Numbered from the stretch's first letter, positions 15,875 through 24,812 are shown. The stretch: DNA of 64,000 nucleotides from Solihabitans fulvus (GCF_008386585.1 NZ_VUOB01000029.1:64713-128712); one strand, 5' to 3'. Program-made: numbers and translations. Notes: generated from the sequence alone by a model not told the origin.

Positions 15875-18658
15875 TCACCGCGTGGCGTGCAGGCGACGGT
15901 TCAGCACGACGATCGCCAAGCCCACGAAGGCCACGCTCAGCAGGCCGACCACACCGACGTCGAGCAGCCAGTGCCTTGTGGTGTGCCACCACAGGTCGTC
16001 GGGGTGCGTTGTCGGGGACCGGGGTGCGATGACTCCGATATCCACTGTGGACGCTGCCGCGGCGAGCCCCCACCTGGCCGGCAGGAGTCCGGCCAGGGCA
16101 CCGACGATCCAGCTCCCGGACGACAGGCTGGTCGTGACGCCATTGAGCGCCACCTGAGCGATGACCATGAGGGACGTCACCGTCACCGCCTCTTTCAGTT
16201 GACGGCAGGCCGCCGAGATCAACAGCCCCATGGACATCGCTGCGACACTCGTGCACGACAGGTCGACGAACAGTTCGACATCAGGCGCGAGGCCGGTCAC
16301 CGCGTACACCGGGCCCGGCCGGATCAGCACGAATGTCAAGGTCGCCAGCGCCGTCTGCACGAGAACCACCACGGTGAACACCAACCACTTGGCCAGGACT
16401 ACCGAGGTGGTCAGCATTCCCGTGCGGTGTTCGCGGACCAGCACGGGTCTCTCCTCGACCAGGTTGCTGTAGGTCAGCGCCTGTCCGGTCAGCACGCTCA
16501 GGGTGATCAGGATGCTGAGTGCGGTCGGACCCGCTGTGGAGACCGTTCCCCCACCCAGCCCGGCCTCACCGGTCACGGCTGCGGCCAGGATCGCGGACAT
16601 GCAGGCGATGACGAACGGCATCGCGCTGGAGAGCGCGGCCTTGCGGACGTGCCCGTCGTCCTTGACGTGACGGGCCGACAGCACGGGCAACACCAACGTG
16701 ACCTGCCTGGCCACCAGGATAGGCAACTGGTGCAGAAACGCTGTCCGCGCACTCCGGCTGCGCTCTGGGATGTCCTGTGACACCGAGGTGTTCGCGATCC
16801 GCTCCGCCAGTTGCCCCGCGGTTCGCGCGGCCTCGCCGTTCGCGTACTCCTCGACACGAGGGTCGGACTTCTTTTCGGCAGTTTCGTCGGGTTTCTGCAG
16901 AGACTTCATCAGGTCCGCGTACGTTTCGAATCCCAGCGTCGGCAGCAGGTCGGGCTGCGGACCGCAGTAGACCGGGCAGCCCCCTGGAGCAACAACGAGC
17001 ACCTGGTCCGCGAGGTGCAGGTGCTCGGTCGCGTGCGTCACCACGATCACGGTGCAGTCGCGCTGGGCGACGGCTCGCAGCACCATCATCACATCGCGGT
17101 CCATGCCAGGGTCGAGCCCCGAGGTCGGCTCGTCCAGCATCAGCAGAGTCGGTTTCGCCAGCAGCTCCAACGCGATGGAGACCCGCTTGCGTTGGCCACC
17201 GGACAGCTTCTCGACCGGTTTGTCCAGGCATCTCGTGATGTCGAGGTCCTCGCAGACCCCAGCGATCGGGTCGGCCCGGGACGGCGCCCGGTCCGAGGGG
17301 CGCCGCAGTCGGTCCGCGAAACCGAGCAGCTGCCGAACGGTCAACGCTCGATGCAGGCTGTCCTCCTGCGGCACCACACCGAGGCTCGGTCGGAGCTGGT
17401 CAAGGTGCGTTCGCACGTCCAGGCCCCGGAAGTAGAGGTCACCGCTGGAGGTTTCGAGCTCGCCGAGCACCGCGGCGAACAGAGAGCTCTTGCCGGCGCC
17501 CGATGGACCGAGGATTGCGAGCACCTTCTGTTCCCGTTGGACGAAGGACATGCGCGTGAGCCGCGGTTCGATCTTCTTCCCCGCTCTGCTCTCCGCCGAG
17601 AGCAGATGCACCACGAGGTCGCAGGCGCCGAGCGAGGTGCAGCTGATCGTGCGGCTGTCCTTGCTGAGCACGAACCGGTAGTCGGCGATGTCGAAGGAGG
17701 ACTCCGGTTCCAACTGAGTGCGCAACACCGGGCGACCGCTCTGATAGGTCCCGTCGCCGTGCCCGAGATCCTTGAGCGTGACGTGGCCGCCTCGACGCTC
17801 CACGACCGCATGCCGCTCAGCCACCCGATAACCCTTGATGAAGATGTCGGCGTCCGGCGACGAACCGATCAGGAGTGAGTCCCGCAGTTCGAAGACCTCG
17901 CCGTCCGGCAGCACGGGCGTCGACGGAACCGGGGTCGGCGTCGGTGGCGGCGTGGGAACATCTGGCACACGCTGGCCGAACGGCCGCACGGTCCCGGGCA
18001 TGAGCGGGTTCAACACGTCCATCGCCCTGCTCACCAACGGGCCGTGACGGTGGCTGCGCACCAGCCGACGTCGGTACGCGGCCAGCCGCCGATGGCTGTG
18101 TTCGTGGATTCTGCGGAGTCGGGTCTCCAGTACCGTGAGCCGGCGGTCGATCGACTCGCGCCCGGCGATGATCTCGACGTCGAGGCGGTCGACGGCGGTC
18201 TGCGCGGACTCGACGGTGCGTTCGGCGGCCAGCCGCCGCCGCGCATGCTCGCGGCTCCTCCGCAGCACGATCAATGGTTCGCCCCGGCTGTCTTCTCCGG
18301 GGCGACGCGCGACCAACTCCGACTCCGACAGGGCAGTCGACGCCTCGGCCAACCGGTGATTCGCGGTGGTCAGCACGAGTGCGGCCTGCTCGCGTTGCGC
18401 CATCTGCCGGGCAAGGCGCGTCACGTCGTCGGCCCAGGCGGCCTCGTGCCGGAGGTGCTCGAGGCCGAACGCCTCGTGGGCGCGCCGGATCAGCACTTCT
18501 CGATGGGGTGTGGAGACTAGTCCGCTGATGGTCACCTCGCCCCCTCGACTGGGTGTCGCGGCCGGCTCGACGACGAGCGGTATGCCCTGGCGGCCGTCCC
18601 GAAGGCCCTGGAACCAGTCGGCTAGCCGCGCGAACGGGCCGTACCAGACGGCGTCCAT
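15875..18658 (-). CDS. FHA-domain ABC transporter (ABCG-type ATPase plus permease)
   Basis: About 927 residues. Domains in order: a helical, arginine-rich N-terminal region (about 1-220), a Pro-rich linker, an FHA domain (about 240-330, with LIGSSPDADIFIKGYRVAERHAVV), an ABC ATPase (Walker A GPSGAGKSS, signature LSGGQRKR, Walker B LLMLDEPTSGLD, switch His in VVTHATEHL), and a six-helix ABC2 membrane domain of the ABCG half-transporter type. The layout resembles mycobacterial Rv1747, an FHA-ABC exporter controlled by a Ser/Thr kinase; the FHA domain implies binding of a phospho-Thr partner. ATG 18658 shares its A with the TAA of the upstream gene (TAATG), indicating coupling. Confidence 0.9.
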   Translation of the reverse strand: MDAVWYGPFARLADWFQGLRDGRQGIPLVVEPAATPSRGGEVTISGLVSTPHREVLIRRAHEAFGLEHLRHEAAWADDVTRLARQMAQREQAALVLTTANHRLAEASTALSESELVARRPGEDSRGEPLIVLRRSREHARRRLAAERTVESAQTAVDRLDVEIIAGRESIDRRLTVLETRLRRIHEHSHRRLAAYRRRLVRSHRHGPLVSRAMDVLNPLMPGTVRPFGQRVPDVPTPPPTPTPVPSTPVLPDGEVFELRDSLLIGSSPDADIFIKGYRVAERHAVVERRGGHVTLKDLGHGDGTYQSGRPVLRTQLEPESSFDIADYRFVLSKDSRTISCTSLGACDLVVHLLSAESRAGKKIEPRLTRMSFVQREQKVLAILGPSGAGKSSLFAAVLGELETSSGDLYFRGLDVRTHLDQLRPSLGVVPQEDSLHRALTVRQLLGFADRLRRPSDRAPSRADPIAGVCEDLDITRCLDKPVEKLSGGQRKRVSIALELLAKPTLLMLDEPTSGLDPGMDRDVMMVLRAVAQRDCTVIVVTHATEHLHLADQVLVVAPGGCPVYCGPQPDLLPTLGFETYADLMKSLQKPDETAEKKSDPRVEEYANGEAARTAGQLAERIANTSVSQDIPERSRSARTAFLHQLPILVARQVTLVLPVLSARHVKDDGHVRKAALSSAMPFVIACMSAILAAAVTGEAGLGGGTVSTAGPTALSILITLSVLTGQALTYSNLVEERPVLVREHRTGMLTTSVVLAKWLVFTVVVLVQTALATLTFVLIRPGPVYAVTGLAPDVELFVDLSCTSVAAMSMGLLISAACRQLKEAVTVTSLMVIAQVALNGVTTSLSSGSWIVGALAGLLPARWGLAAAASTVDIGVIAPRSPTTHPDDLWWHTTRHWLLDVGVVGLLSVAFVGLAIVVLNRRLHATR

Positions 18659-19821
18659 TAGTTCTGGCACGTCACGTTGGCCGTGACTTTGCGGTTGCGT
18701 GCCGCAGGGCCGGGCAACAGCACGTTGTTCGCGTCGAGGTCCGGGATGTGGTCGGCGCCCGCGCTGCCAACGCCCCTGGTGGTGACGCGGTCGGCCGGCA
18801 CCCCGAGATCGATCAGGACCGACTTGACCGCCTCCGCTCGTTCGAGGGACTTCGACGTGCGGCCGTCGATCGGACCGTCACTCGCCGTGCTGCCAACAAG
18901 TTCGACGCGCTTGTGTGGGTCATTGAGCTCTCCGGCGAGCGCCGTCAGGGACTGCTTCGCCGCCTCACGGTCGCGGAATTCGGCGGTGTCTGGGTTGAAG
19001 GAGACACTGTTCGCCTCGCCGAGGTCGACCGATCCACACGCGTGCGGCGGGGCGACCGTCGGCGTCGTCACCACCGCGACCTCCGGGGACTGCACGACGG
19101 CCTGTGTCGCCGGCACCGACGGGATCTCCGCGACGCACGCACCGCCCGCTTCGGCGATGGCGCGCCAGATCGCGACGACGTTGTTGTGCAGTCTGGTGTT
19201 CAACGCGGGCTGCGGGGGCGCCGTGTCACCGAATCCGATCAGCACCACGGTCTCGCGCGCCAGGTCCGGTATCAGTTTCTGTTCCTTCAGATACTTCACG
19301 ACGTCCGAGGGCTCGGCGGTGAGCAGGCCGTCTTCGCCGAAGCGCAGTGGTGCCGTCGTCTGAAGTCCGGAGTCGACGAGCACGACGGTGCCGCCGGAAC
19401 CCGCCGCTCGGCCGGCGAGGGTCAGCGCGCCGAGAACGTCGGCCTGCGGAGCCTTTGCGCGAATCTGGTCGGCGAACGCCTTGCCGATCTTGCTCAGGTA
19501 CTCGTCGGTGACCTTGCGGTCAGCGGCGTCATTGCCGGCGAACGGTGGGGCATCCACGTTGAAGACGGCCTCGGGGGCGCCGTCCAACCTGATCAGCCGC
19601 ACCGGTTGGTGCGCCCTGGCGACATCGGTCATCAGCGACTGCACGACAGTGGGAATGTTCGCCTTGGGCACGTTCGCCCGCGCCCCGATGGCGAGGGCGA
19701 GCGGGGCCGTCCTGGTGGTCGGACAGGACAGCGGCGGCGGGTTGTTCGGCTGCGGGTCGCCGCCGCACGCGGTGGTCAGTACGAGGGTCAGGCCGACGAT
19801 GACGACCGGGAGGCGGATCAT
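18658..19821 (-). CDS. OmpA-domain lipoprotein
   Basis: A 387-residue lipoprotein: signal peptide with lipobox LVLTTACGG (lipid Cys about residue 19), a middle domain with alternating strands and helices (VVLVDSGLQTTAPLRF, TVVLIGFGDTAPPQPAL) reminiscent of a vWA-like or SGNH-free Rossmann domain, and a C-terminal OmpA-like domain (about 285-385) with VELVGSTASDG, RAEAVKSVLIDLGVPADRV and NRKVTANVTC. OmpA-like domains bind peptidoglycan. ATG 19821 overlaps the upstream stop (ATGA), and its TAA overlaps the FHA-ABC start. It probably acts at the cell wall with the exporter. Confidence 0.85.
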   Translation of the reverse strand: MIRLPVVIVGLTLVLTTACGGDPQPNNPPPLSCPTTRTAPLALAIGARANVPKANIPTVVQSLMTDVARAHQPVRLIRLDGAPEAVFNVDAPPFAGNDAADRKVTDEYLSKIGKAFADQIRAKAPQADVLGALTLAGRAAGSGGTVVLVDSGLQTTAPLRFGEDGLLTAEPSDVVKYLKEQKLIPDLARETVVLIGFGDTAPPQPALNTRLHNNVVAIWRAIAEAGGACVAEIPSVPATQAVVQSPEVAVVTTPTVAPPHACGSVDLGEANSVSFNPDTAEFRDREAAKQSLTALAGELNDPHKRVELVGSTASDGPIDGRTSKSLERAEAVKSVLIDLGVPADRVTTRGVGSAGADHIPDLDANNVLLPGPAARNRKVTANVTCQN

Positions 19822-21101
19822 GGTGTCCTTCCGTTGGCGCGGGTTCTTGCCTGGGCTTCGTGGATGTAGGGTCGGAAGTCGGGGGAGAGGATCGCGTCGG
19901 TCAACGACGGATCCCGCGACCGCGTCGCGATCAGCACGCGCGCGTACTGCTTGAGTTCCTCGGCCAACGCGTAGCGTCGTTGCCTGGCCTCGGCGAGGAT
20001 CTGCGCGGACACATCCCGCGCCTTCACCTGTGCCAGCCACGCGGCCGTGGCCACGCCGTGCTCGCGCGCGATGGCCGCCGCGCGTCGGGCCGCCGTGCGG
20101 TGTGCGCGCACCGCCACGCCGAATCCTCGGCGCGACTGGTTGTGCGAGAAGTAGGCGCCGATGCAGGCGGCGAGACCGCTGCCCAGGTACAGCGAGAAGA
20201 AGACCGCTGCGACGATGACGGTGGGCTTCGAGTCCGAGGTTGCCGGCGGCTGCTCGAACGACAGGGGCGTCGCCGGGCCGTTTGTCGTCAGTGGGACCGA
20301 GATTCGGACCCAGGTGACGAGCAAGCCGATCGCCAGCCACATGACCAGGCACAGCACCGCCCAGAGCCAGTGCGTGGACTGCACGCCCGCCTTGAGGTCG
20401 CGCAACACCGTCCCCGCGCTGTGCGCCAGGTACAGCACGATCGCGGTCAACCCGATCACCAGCAGCGTCGAGACCAGACCGCTCTCCTGGGCGATGATCA
20501 GCTTGACGACCTGGATGAACGCGGTCGCGTCGGCGGTGGCGGCGCACGCGAGCACGAGCAGGTGCAGGTAGGTCGAGCGCGGCCGACCAGCAAGGAGGGA
20601 GGGGTCGTCGAAGCCCTCGCTGCCGAACGGGCTGCTCTGTTGCGACTTCGTGGGCTTGGCCGTCCGCCGATGGCTGGGCTTCTCGTTGTCGGGCTTCTCT
20701 TGGTCGGGCGTCCCTCGGTCGGATGTCGCGGCCGGCCGCTCCGGGCCCCTCAGCCACGCCTCGGCCGCCGACCGTGCGACCTTCGCCTCGGACAGCGCGC
20801 GATGATCGCGCTCGTGGTGCACGTCGAGCCCGGCGAGCTTGGCGGTCGCCAATGCCAGCCGGTACTCGGCGCGGACGAGGTAGGCGGCATGTTCGGCCTC
20901 AGCCTCGGCGATCCACTTGTCGGTCCAGCCGTTGATGAGGTTGTCGAGCGAGTGACCGGTGCCTTCGTCGGTCGCGCCTGCGAGGCCGTTCGCGAGTCGC
21001 TCGACTTCCGCACGAGCGCTGGCTTCGTCCACTGTGGACGCAGTGAACTCGACCGAGTCGGGCTCGACTGGAATTTCTGTTGTCTGGCGGGTCCACCACA
21101 C
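19818..21101 (-). CDS. Hypothetical multi-pass membrane protein of the FHA-ABC operon
   Basis: About 427 residues, unrecognised family. The start is GTG 21101 (MWWTRQTTEIP), with AGGAG 8 bases upstream. Residues 1-140 are helical and charged (DKWIAEAEAEHAAYLVRAEYRLALATAKLAG). A polar Ser/Lys/Glu linker leads to about four hydrophobic segments between residues 175 and 320 (STYLHLLVLACAATADATAF, LVSTLLVIGLTAIVLYLAHS, WLWAVLCLVMWLAIGLLVTW, TVIVAAVFFSLYLGSGLAAC), then an Ala/Arg-rich cytosolic coiled tail. The gene lies between the helical-protein gene and the OmpA-domain lipoprotein gene, ATGA-coupled to the latter, so a membrane subunit of the same assembly is likely. Confidence 0.7.
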   Translation of the reverse strand: MWWTRQTTEIPVEPDSVEFTASTVDEASARAEVERLANGLAGATDEGTGHSLDNLINGWTDKWIAEAEAEHAAYLVRAEYRLALATAKLAGLDVHHERDHRALSEAKVARSAAEAWLRGPERPAATSDRGTPDQEKPDNEKPSHRRTAKPTKSQQSSPFGSEGFDDPSLLAGRPRSTYLHLLVLACAATADATAFIQVVKLIIAQESGLVSTLLVIGLTAIVLYLAHSAGTVLRDLKAGVQSTHWLWAVLCLVMWLAIGLLVTWVRISVPLTTNGPATPLSFEQPPATSDSKPTVIVAAVFFSLYLGSGLAACIGAYFSHNQSRRGFGVAVRAHRTAARRAAAIAREHGVATAAWLAQVKARDVSAQILAEARQRRYALAEELKQYARVLIATRSRDPSLTDAILSPDFRPYIHEAQARTRANGRTP

Positions 21102-21133
21102 CGTCGGCTCTCCTGTTCTCACTCGTCGGCGTG

Positions 21134-21919
21134 TCACGGCAGGTCGGGCAGGGGCGGTTCGAGCGGAGCGAGCCGCTCGTTGACCATGGCGCCGTCCTTG
21201 TGCGCGGCGACAAGGTGCTGCCAGTAGTTCCAGATACGCCGGCACATGTAGGCGTGCACGCGCTCGACCCGCGCGCGGGCCACCTGACGCGAGGCAGTCA
21301 TCGCCTGGTCGAGCGCGGCGACGACCTGGACCGCCTCGCCGAGCCTCCGCTGGGCCTCGAACTGCGCGCCAGCCGCGTCACGACGCCGGCTGGTGCCCTC
21401 GGCCGAACGTCGGGCCCGCGCGAAGTGGTCCGGGTGGCGTCGGTCGGCGAGACGTCGTAGGTCCTGGTCGGGCTCCTTGTCCGCCTCGGCGAGCTCCGAA
21501 TCGGCCCGGTGCAGGCCGTCGGCCAGCGCGTCGACCGGTGCCGACGCGGTCGCGCGGAGCTCGTGCAGTCCGGCATACTCCTGTTGGTGTGCCAGAAGTT
21601 CGGTGCGCATGCGTTCCACTGCGAGACTTCGCAGGGAACGGAGCGCCGGTGTGTCGCATGCAGAGCCTGGTTCCTCGGAGACCGCTGGGATACCGAGACG
21701 ACCGTCCCTGCGGCCCGCTCGGCGATCGGCTCGCCGGTCGCGGACGGAGTAGCGAATCGGGTCTGCGGGTGGTTTCGTCCAGGCGTAGTACTTCCCCGAA
21801 CCGGTCGACGGCGATCTGCTGTTACGGTCGACGACTCGTCGCAGCAGCGAGCGGAGCGTGATGAACAACGTGGTCCTCGGGTCCTGGCAGCGCAGTGGAC
21901 GAGCCTGTTCGTCTGGCAT
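21134..21919 (-). CDS. Hypothetical helical (coiled-coil) protein of the FHA-ABC operon
   Basis: Up to 261 residues with no recognised family. The sequence is rich in Ala, Arg, Glu and Leu, with heptad-like stretches (RMRTELLAHQQEYAGLHELR, RADSELAEADKEPDQDLRRL, AALDQAMTASRQVARARVER), then HAYMCRRIWNYWQHLVAAH and a Pro-rich end. No signal peptide or membrane helix. The 5' end is uncertain: ATG 21919 lacks a clear ribosome site, whereas TTG 21868 has GAGG 6 bases upstream. It is first in the four-gene run and is followed after about 30 bases by the membrane protein. It could be a cytosolic adaptor, possibly for the FHA domain. Confidence 0.6.
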   Translation of the reverse strand: MPDEQARPLRCQDPRTTLFITLRSLLRRVVDRNSRSPSTGSGKYYAWTKPPADPIRYSVRDRRADRRAGRRDGRLGIPAVSEEPGSACDTPALRSLRSLAVERMRTELLAHQQEYAGLHELRATASAPVDALADGLHRADSELAEADKEPDQDLRRLADRRHPDHFARARRSAEGTSRRRDAAGAQFEAQRRLGEAVQVVAALDQAMTASRQVARARVERVHAYMCRRIWNYWQHLVAAHKDGAMVNERLAPLEPPLPDLP

Positions 21920-22066
21920 GGCGAAGGTTGGCCGGGACGGTATGGCTCAACGGAATCGTCACCTGAGGAGCGTCGGCAATCCAGGAAACATCCCTGTCAG
22001 TTCCACGCCGGCCGCTGTCACCTTTTGAGGGCCAGGAACGAGGCTGAAGTGGATGGAGCGCACCAC

Positions 22067-23029
22067 ATGAGTGACGTTGAACTGGCGATCGTGGAGAACC
22101 TGAAGCGCCTCCGCAAGGGGCACGGCGTGCTCTCCGTCGATCTGGACGGCCGGATCACCCAGGACTTTCGGCAGCTGTTCTCCGCGACCGCCGACAGCGG
22201 TGACGAGCTGCGCGCCAGGCTCGTCGCCTACTTGGAGGATCTCGTACTTCCGTTGCCCGAGCAGCTGACGACGGTCGTCAGGGTGGCGCTCAACCTGCCG
22301 CCGGTGGTGGACCGGCAGCGCAAGTTGGAGCAGCGCAAGGAACATCTGGCCGAGCAGTTCTGCTGTGACACCCGCACCATCGTCAGGAGGATCGACGAGG
22401 CGTTCGACCTCATGGCGCACAACGCCGTGCGAGATCACGGGATGATCGTCGCGCTGGGCGCTCGCGACCAGGGGTGGTACGTCGACGTCTTCGATGCCGT
22501 GCTGCGGCTGGACCAGCCGGCGCCGGAAGCCATCGAGCGGAGCACTATCGTGGTCACGGCCAGGAACCTCGATCGCATCGTCACCTCCACCGACGTGCCG
22601 CGGCACCCCGAGGACCGCGGCACGAATCGTGGCCTGAGCCGGGAACTCATGTTCGGTGGTCTGCTGGAGGATTCCGCGCAGTCGTCGCCGACCCACTTCC
22701 GCACGGCGATCACGCTGCCCAGGACACTGGGCAAGGACAGCAGGCACACCTACTGCCTGATTTCCCGGATACCGGAGGGCCAGCCGATGGCCCCGCACTA
22801 CGTGTGCGTGCCGGATCGGGCGTGCCGTCATTTCACGCTCCTCGTGCGGTTTCATTCCGAACGAGTTCCCGCTCGGGTGTGGAAGCTCGACGGAGTTCCG
22901 TATCGGACGATCGACGAGCGAATTCCCACCAGCGACCTGTTGGTGCCGGATCGCGCCGCCGAGGTAAGTGCCCAATTTCGCGACCTCAAGCCGAACCACG
23001 GATACGGAATACAGTGGAGTGACGAGTGA
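22067..23029 (+). CDS. Unrecognised 320-residue protein
   Basis: ATG 22067 (MSDVELAIVENLKRLRKG) is preceded by GGATGGAG. The N-terminal half is helical: residues about 1-75 resemble a small regulatory or HTH-like region (DLDGRITQDFRQLFS), and EHLAEQFCCDTRTIVRRIDEAFDLMA looks like a helix-turn-helix. The C-terminal half is mixed alpha/beta with conserved-looking polar stretches (HTYCLISRIPEGQPMAPHYV, LLVRFHSERVPARVWKLDGV) and ends in LKPNHGYGIQWSDE. No signal peptide or membrane helix. It is divergent from the FHA-ABC operon (starts 148 bases apart) and is followed by a hairpin. I do not recognise a family; a DNA-binding sensor for the divergent operon is one possibility. Confidence 0.7.
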   Translation: MSDVELAIVENLKRLRKGHGVLSVDLDGRITQDFRQLFSATADSGDELRARLVAYLEDLVLPLPEQLTTVVRVALNLPPVVDRQRKLEQRKEHLAEQFCCDTRTIVRRIDEAFDLMAHNAVRDHGMIVALGARDQGWYVDVFDAVLRLDQPAPEAIERSTIVVTARNLDRIVTSTDVPRHPEDRGTNRGLSRELMFGGLLEDSAQSSPTHFRTAITLPRTLGKDSRHTYCLISRIPEGQPMAPHYVCVPDRACRHFTLLVRFHSERVPARVWKLDGVPYRTIDERIPTSDLLVPDRAAEVSAQFRDLKPNHGYGIQWSDE

Positions 23030-23032
23030 AAA

Positions 23033-23066
23033 AGGTGGCACGCCCATGTTCGTGGACGTGCCACCT
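23033..23066. terminator. Bidirectional terminator hairpin
   Basis: AGGTGGCACG (23033-23042) and CGTGCCACCT (23057-23066) form a perfect 10-base stem with a 14-base loop, directly after the stop of the 320-residue gene. On the minus strand it is followed by TTTTTCAC, a classic intrinsic terminator for the 19-codon ORF transcript; on the plus strand the tail is CCTTTC. Confidence 0.75.
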
Positions 23067-23089
23067 CCTTTCGGTGTTCTCGCCAGAAC

Positions 23090-23149
23090 TCAGAGGAACA
23101 GCCAGGTGATCAGGCGAATGAGCAGGTAGACAGACAGGTGTGGTTCCAT
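23090..23149 (-). CDS. Candidate 19-residue hydrophobic peptide
   Basis: A 20-codon frame (ATG 23149 to TGA 23090) encodes MEPHLSVYLLIRLITWLFL. It has a strong ribosome site, AAGGGGAGAATCAC before the ATG, and a rho-independent terminator with a run of T starts 24 bases after the stop. It is on the same strand as, and 187 bases downstream of, an HTH-TPR regulator gene. The peptide is strongly hydrophobic with one His and one Arg. Known comparable cases are Rgg/Rap/PlcR-type peptide pheromones encoded by short ORFs beside TPR regulators, and small membrane toxins; which, if either, applies is unknown. Confidence 0.5.
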   Translation of the reverse strand: MEPHLSVYLLIRLITWLFL

Positions 23150-23185
23150 GTGATTCTCCCCTTGGGTGTTCTGTCGTTCCAGGAG

Positions 23186-23201
23186 GCCCTTCCGGAAGGG
23201 C
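23186..23201. promoter_or_regulatory. 16-bp perfect palindrome
   Basis: GCCCTTCCGGAAGGGC is a perfect palindrome about 37 bases upstream of the 19-codon ORF and downstream of the HTH-TPR gene. There is no T-run on either side, so an operator for a dimeric regulator, perhaps the adjacent HTH-TPR protein, is more likely than a terminator. Confidence 0.4.
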
Positions 23202-23336
23202 TTCTCTCTTCTTGTCCACCTGGTGGTGACCTAAGGATGGGTCACGTCGATACGGCACGGAAGACGTTTCCCGGTGTCAGGGGATACGGGAGACAGGAAA
23301 CCCGTGAGGCAGGGGAATTCGAGGTGACGGCGCAGG

Positions 23337-24599
23337 TCAACGACTCCGGTGCAGCGCCGCGTTGATCTCTGCGTGCAGCTCGCGCACGGGTCCGTAGCCG
23401 TGATGGCGGACCAGGATGCGGGCGAGGTCGCGAAGCTCGGCGCGCACGATGGCGGACCCGATGGGCCTGGCGTTCGTGAGCACGTCGAACCCGATTCGGC
23501 ACATCTGGCCCAGCTCCCCGGCGGCCTCGTACGCCAGCGCGAGACGCGCGCCGTAGAGAGCACGGACCCGCAGTCTCGCCGCAGGCGTCCTGGACAGGAC
23601 GTACTCGAGCGACTCCGCTGCCCGTTTCGGCTGACCGAGGTCGTAGAGGCACCAGCCGGAGACAGCCAGGTTGAGCTCGGTCACGGCGGACGAGCCGAGC
23701 ACCGGCCCGCCGGGGCCGCTGGGGGTCCGCTCGGACAGCAGGACCCCCGCGTGGTCCAGGGCGGCGTAGCAGCGATCGTGGTCGCCGAGCAGCGCGTACC
23801 CCTGTGCCCTGCGGTGCGAGGCCAGGCCGCGGATCCGCGAGTCCGCTCCGGGGTGCCGAGCCGCCTTGTCCGCGAGCGCGACGGTCCGCGCCGCGTCGCA
23901 CTCGTACATTGCCAGCTCTGCCTCTCGGACGAGCGCGTACGCGGCGAGGCGCGAGTCGCTGGCGCCCGCAGCCATCGTCGCGGACCGCCGGGTCCACGTA
24001 CGGGCGGATTCGTGTTGCCCGGCCTCCTGAGCCATCCAGCCGGCGTACTCGGCGTAGCGGGCCCCGAGCAGGGACAACCGGATGCGGCTCTCGGGTTGCC
24101 TGGCCGCCTTGATCAGCTCGAGGAGCGTGGCTAGTTCCATGACGAGCTCACGCAGCACGAACCCGGGCGCATGGCGTTGCCCCCGATCGCGACATCGTTC
24201 GAACTGCTCCCTGAAGTGCTGTTCCGTGCCGGGATCCTCTGCCGCGGCTTCGGCTTCTGCCGCCGGCAGGCCGAGCGGGAGGGACATGGCATCGCCAAGG
24301 GCCAGCACGTCCGTCTCGTGAAATAGGTTCGTGGCCGTCGGTGCGGCTTCCTCGATCGTCGAACCGGGTCGTCCGGTTGGTTGGTCGATCGGCGAGACGA
24401 GTGCGGCCAGGGTGCCGTTGGCGCCGAGTGACGCGTCGGCCTGTCTGGCGAGTTTCATGGTCGGCCGGCGGGCGCCTGTTTCGATCTTGCTCAGGTATCC
24501 CTTGCTGTAATGGAGTTGCTTGGCCAACGTTCCCAACGAGATGCCGGAATCAACCCGGAGTCTGCGCAGTTCGACACCGAACACGTGTTGTCTCCCCAT
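23337..24599 (-). CDS. HTH-TPR (XRE-family) regulator
   Basis: About 420 residues. ATG 24599 (MGRQHVFGVELRRLRVDSG) begins an XRE helix-turn-helix (ISLGTLAKQLHYSKGYLSKI, ETGARRPTMKLARQAD) at residues about 8-60. The rest, roughly 130-410, is a superhelix of TPR-like repeats (for example YAGWMAQEAGQHESARTWTR, RRAQGYALLGDHDRCYAALD, LAYEAAGELGQMCRIGFDVL). This architecture resembles NsdA-type regulators of Streptomyces and, structurally, the peptide-binding RRNPP regulators of Firmicutes. It is monocistronic apart from a possible 19-codon ORF downstream. An AT-rich repeated TTGCAA element lies about 215 bases upstream. Confidence 0.88.
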   Translation of the reverse strand: MGRQHVFGVELRRLRVDSGISLGTLAKQLHYSKGYLSKIETGARRPTMKLARQADASLGANGTLAALVSPIDQPTGRPGSTIEEAAPTATNLFHETDVLALGDAMSLPLGLPAAEAEAAAEDPGTEQHFREQFERCRDRGQRHAPGFVLRELVMELATLLELIKAARQPESRIRLSLLGARYAEYAGWMAQEAGQHESARTWTRRSATMAAGASDSRLAAYALVREAELAMYECDAARTVALADKAARHPGADSRIRGLASHRRAQGYALLGDHDRCYAALDHAGVLLSERTPSGPGGPVLGSSAVTELNLAVSGWCLYDLGQPKRAAESLEYVLSRTPAARLRVRALYGARLALAYEAAGELGQMCRIGFDVLTNARPIGSAIVRAELRDLARILVRHHGYGPVRELHAEINAALHRSR

Positions 24600-24812
24600 G
24601 GCACATCCCGGTTCTCGTCGACGTGCGCGACAACGGCGACCAGCAGCGACGCAAGCGGTTCGGACGTTACCACGCACGCGGTGTGGTTCGGAATAATGGC
24701 CGGGTCGGAAGCCGTTTCCTGTTGCCAGCAGTAGGTCCGACCGGCTGATTCCGGGTGGCGCGCCGGATGGTCAGTGGTATCAGCAGGCGCGGGACGTCGT
24801 TGCTGTACCTCT

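Noticed and set aside
23138..23365. 75-codon plus-strand ORF
   Set aside because: No ribosome site and no domain; it runs antisense to the stronger 19-codon candidate and its control region.
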